Translations under genes and position numbers: made by a program
Notes under the pieces: generated by a model
Told to the model about the DNA's origin: nothing
Database searches by the model: none
What the model saw: only the letters and a program-made list of their open reading frames with translations
NCBI GenBank assembly: GCA_035574315.1
Contig: DATLYW010000047.1
Location: 62,001-126,000 of the forward strand
Direction: 5' to 3'
Origin: Candidatus Zixiibacteriota bacterium
GTDB lineage: Bacteria; Desulfobacterota; Binatia; UBA9968
DNA: 64,000 bases
Shown: piece after piece, positions 61,935 to 64,000 of the stretch
How the letters are laid out: each line of letters begins with the position of its first letter
Numbering within the stretch: the first letter of the stretch is position 1

Positions 61935-63017
61935 ATGCGCGTCATCGACGCCGACGGCCATGTCCTGGAGCGGAACATTCCCTGGACGGATCTGCTCGAC
62001 GAGCCCTACCGCTCGCGCGCGCCGAAGGCGGTCGAGGACAACCGCGGCGTCGCCTTCACCATGATCGAAGGCAAGCTCGTGCCGAAGCCGACGGGCAAGG
62101 GGTGCGGCTTCGTCGGCGCGCCGCGCAGCCGCCTTCCCGCTCCGACCCGCGGAATGGTCGACCCCGTTGCACGGCTGCGCGACATGGACCTCGAGGGAAT
62201 CGACGCGGCGGTCCTTTTCGGGACGTCGCCGTTTCTCAGCCTCCCCTTCGTCGAGGACAAGGACCTCGCCTGTGCCGTGGCGCGCGTCTACAACGACTGG
62301 CTGGCGGGCTACTGCAAAGCCGACCCGAGACGGCTGAAGGGCGTGGCGCTCACGGCGATACAGGACCCGACGGAGGCGGTCAGGGAGCTGCGCCGCGCGG
62401 TGACGGAGCTGGGCTTCGTCGCTGCCGCCGTGCCGCCGACCTCCGCATCGAGGAAAAACCTCGACGATCCGGACCTCCATCCCTTTTTCGCCGAAGCCGA
62501 GCGTCTCGGCGTCCCGGTCTGCATTCACGTCGGCGCGGGAGACGGCGTGCCGGCCGGAACCGAGCGCTTCGATCACCCGTTCTTCACGCACGCCATGGCT
62601 CATCCCTTCGAGCAGATGATCGCGGTCCTCTGCGTGGTCGTCGGCGGAGTCCTCGAGCGGTTTCCGCGGCTCAGGGTCGCTTTCATGGAAGCGGGGGCCG
62701 GCTGGGTGCCGTACTGGATGGAGCGACTCGACGAGCATTTCGAATACCTGCGCCCGACGGTTCCGTGGCTCACGAGGCCGCCGAGCGAGTACATGCGAAG
62801 CGAGCAGATGTTTTACGCCTTCGAAATCGAGGAGAAGACGCTGCCGTACGTCGCCGATTTCGTCGGTGCCGAAAGGCTCGTCTTCGCCAGCGACTACAAT
62901 CACAGCGACTCGAAGTTCCCCGGCGCGGTCAAAGAGGTGATGGAGCGCACGGATCTTCCGGCGGAGACCAAGGCAAAGCTGATGGGAGAAAATGCCGCCC
63001 GCCTCTACCGCATCTGA
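61935..63017 (+). CDS. Amidohydrolase (Amidohydro_2, PF04909-type)
   Basis: 360-residue metal-dependent hydrolase related to the enzyme at 6120. It opens VIDADGHVLERN (DxH metal motif), has VCIHVGAGDG near 195-204, FMEAGAGWVPYWMERLDEHF near 252-271 and FASDYNHSDSKFPGA near 316-330 with the metal Asp. GAGGTG lies 8 bases before ATG 61935. It directly follows the truncated binding protein, another case of a binding protein beside an amidohydrolase in this genome. Substrate unknown. Confidence 0.86.
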   Translation: MRVIDADGHVLERNIPWTDLLDEPYRSRAPKAVEDNRGVAFTMIEGKLVPKPTGKGCGFVGAPRSRLPAPTRGMVDPVARLRDMDLEGIDAAVLFGTSPFLSLPFVEDKDLACAVARVYNDWLAGYCKADPRRLKGVALTAIQDPTEAVRELRRAVTELGFVAAAVPPTSASRKNLDDPDLHPFFAEAERLGVPVCIHVGAGDGVPAGTERFDHPFFTHAMAHPFEQMIAVLCVVVGGVLERFPRLRVAFMEAGAGWVPYWMERLDEHFEYLRPTVPWLTRPPSEYMRSEQMFYAFEIEEKTLPYVADFVGAERLVFASDYNHSDSKFPGAVKEVMERTDLPAETKAKLMGENAARLYRI

Positions 63018-63122
63018 GGCGATCGCTCGCAAAGCCCGGGCTTCCTGTCCCGTCGCCGCATCGTTTCGCTAACATCGCCTCCGCCGAAACGTCGAAAAAG
63101 CCGACGACTCGGGGCCGGCGAT

Positions 63123-63140
63123 CCGGGCATTCATGCCCGG
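63123..63140. promoter_or_regulatory. 18-bp dyad before the lipoprotein gene
   Basis: CCGGGCAT-TC-ATGCCCGG, perfect 8-bp arms with a 2-base centre, 28 bases before GTG 63168. Likely a leader hairpin or operator. AAGCCCGGGCTT, a 12-bp palindrome, occurs at 63032-63043 after the amidohydrolase stop. Confidence 0.35.
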
Positions 63141-63167
63141 GTGCCGGGGAAAAAGGGGGAAACGGCA

Positions 63168-63758
63168 GTGAAACGCGCCGTATCGTTACTTGGCTCGCTG
63201 ATGCTCGGTCTTCTGGCTCTCGGGGGCTGCCACGAGCTGGGCCATGTCGGTGGCCCCGGCAGCTACGGCGGTTCGCAGGACGAAATCGCGGGCGAGATCG
63301 CGCACATCGATTCGCGCGCGAGAGAGATCGAGATTCTTGCCGACGACGGACGACCGCGCAGGGTACGCTATGACGGCCAGACTCGCGTGGTCTACCGCCA
63401 GCGTGAATATGCCGTGTCCAATCTCGAGCCCGGCGACTACGTCGCGGTGCGGACCGCGACGGACCGTCAGGGCCGGCTGTATGCCGACTCCATCATGGTT
63501 CGCGAAAGCGTCCAGGAACGCGGCGGCGGCCGGGCGGGACGATTCGACCGTCTCGAGGGGACGGTCGAATACGTCGATCAGCGCCGCGGATCATTCGAGC
63601 TGCGGGACCGCAGAGACCGACTGGTCTTCGTGTCGCTGCCGTTCAACGCTCCCCGCGCGGCCCGGGAGAGATTCAACCGCCTGCGCCCGGGAGACTTCGT
63701 GCGGCTGGAAGGCCGCTTCGTCGATCAAAACCGCTTCGAGCTGGAATCGTTCGTGTAG
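63168..63758 (+). CDS. Lipoprotein with two beta-barrel repeats (DUF5666-like)
   Basis: 196 residues from GTG 63168, preceded by AAAAAGGGGG. Lipobox LGGC places the lipidated Cys at about 21. Two similar beta modules follow: about 45-115 (DEIAGEIAHIDSRAREIEIL, LEPGDYVAVRT) and about 125-196 (LEGTVEYVDQRRGSFEL, LRPGDFVRLEG), matching the DUF5666-type pattern of small barrels. An in-frame GTG at 63141 gives a longer start without a better signal. Function unknown; outer-membrane or periplasmic. Confidence 0.72.
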   Translation: MKRAVSLLGSLMLGLLALGGCHELGHVGGPGSYGGSQDEIAGEIAHIDSRAREIEILADDGRPRRVRYDGQTRVVYRQREYAVSNLEPGDYVAVRTATDRQGRLYADSIMVRESVQERGGGRAGRFDRLEGTVEYVDQRRGSFELRDRRDRLVFVSLPFNAPRAARERFNRLRPGDFVRLEGRFVDQNRFELESFV

Positions 63759-63865
63759 CATCGAGACTGGTCCCGGGCTTCAGGGTCGATCGGCGGTCAG
63801 CAGTGGACGACGAGCAGTACCGCCTCCGGCGTGCAGCGTCCCGGGACTTGCGCGCTCCGCGGCCA

Positions 63866-63915
63866 CGGCTTGAACGGCAGCGCAGCGAGCAGCCGTCGCG
63901 AAGCGACTCGCGCGT
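63866..63915. repeat. Composite repeat fragment, copy R8
   Basis: Contains GGCTTGAACGGCAGCGCAGC and GTCGCGAAGCGACTCGCG, related to the TTGAAC and AGCGAAGCGA parts of the family. Short and diverged. Confidence 0.4.
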
Positions 63916-63920
63916 GGCGC

Positions 63921-64000
63921 CTACCCGAGGATCTGCCTGAAGAAGTCGTTTCCCTTGTCGTCGATAAGAATGAAGGCGGGGAAGTCCTCGACCTCGATCT
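63921..64000 (-). CDS. Fumarase/tartrate dehydratase-type C-terminus (5' end outside window)
   Basis: The last 25 codons are visible: IEVEDFPAFILIDDKGNDFF then RQILG and TAG at 63923-63921. The VEDFPAFxxIDDKGNDFF pattern is the C-terminal end of class I fumarate hydratase (beta part) and related L-tartrate dehydratases. The rest of the gene is outside the window, so the length and the exact enzyme cannot be checked. Confidence 0.7.
   Translation of the reverse strand, partial: IEVEDFPAFILIDDKGNDFFRQILG

Overview
The window is about 64 kb of GC-rich bacterial DNA with dense collinear operons, frequent 1-8 bp start/stop overlaps, GTG and TTG starts, and no rRNA, tRNA, transposase or CRISPR array that I can recognise. 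The mix of genes (tripartite tricarboxylate transporter parts with several Bug-type binding proteins, amidohydrolases, Cys-less thiolase with a DUF35 partner, acyl-CoA dehydrogenases, a selenocysteine formate dehydrogenase, an aldehyde ferredoxin oxidoreductase) suits an uncultured soil or subsurface lineage such as Desulfobacterota/Binatota, Rokubacteria/NC10 or Tectomicrobia. That placement is inference from gene content, not from a marker gene.

Layout. 1-5972 (minus): an acyl-CoA degradation operon with two acyl-CoA dehydrogenases, a thiolase-fold protein lacking its catalytic residues, its DUF35 partner, a NitT/TauT-type binding protein and a partial enoyl-CoA hydratase. 6120-16015 (plus): an uptake and hydrolysis cluster with an amidohydrolase, TctB, three TctC-like binding proteins, TctA, a D-aminoacylase-like hydrolase and an ACMSD-like amidohydrolase. 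16316-18318 (minus): an exported SAM methyltransferase-like protein, a conserved unknown and a gene-poor stretch. 18319-24035 (minus): a complete seven-gene Mrp Na+/H+ antiporter operon, mrpA to mrpG.

24198-38061 (minus) is the most interesting part: one collinear redox locus. In transcription order it holds a MobA-MoaD fusion, a tungsten-type aldehyde ferredoxin oxidoreductase, a polyferredoxin with HdrA-like and MvhD-like parts, an unknown, a TorD-family chaperone, a small unknown, a Tat-signal formate-dehydrogenase-region peptide, a formate dehydrogenase catalytic subunit with an in-frame UGA read as selenocysteine, a four-cluster ferredoxin subunit, an NrfD-like membrane subunit carrying an inserted beta domain, a c-type cytochrome, a seven-bladed FG-GAP propeller and a five-helix membrane protein. 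The likely job is periplasmic formate oxidation feeding a membrane/cytochrome relay, next to cytoplasmic aldehyde/ferredoxin chemistry; the exact electron path is unknown.

38414-50390: a metal-ligand-poor M24 protein, an isocitrate/isopropylmalate dehydrogenase-family enzyme, an MFS carrier, VanZ-like and Pal-like envelope proteins, a LolD/FtsX-type ABC exporter, a DUF309 protein, RlmD and an orphan xanthine-dehydrogenase-type large subunit. 50764-57639: an orphan CpaF/TadA ATPase behind a good sigma-54 promoter, a DUF2130 protein, and a proteostasis block of two divergent Hsp20 genes and a Lon-family protease. 58401-63758: an ECF sigma factor overlapping an O6-methylguanine methyltransferase, a DMT transporter, a fourth TctC, a truncated binding protein, an amidohydrolase and a lipoprotein. 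The window closes in the 3' end of a fumarase-type gene.

A family of composite intergenic repeats (GTTCAA oligomers, GCTTCGCTCC boxes, a palindrome centred on GTCGAC, and CCGGTCTCCGGTC runs) recurs in at least eight gaps and is the main structure that genes do not explain.
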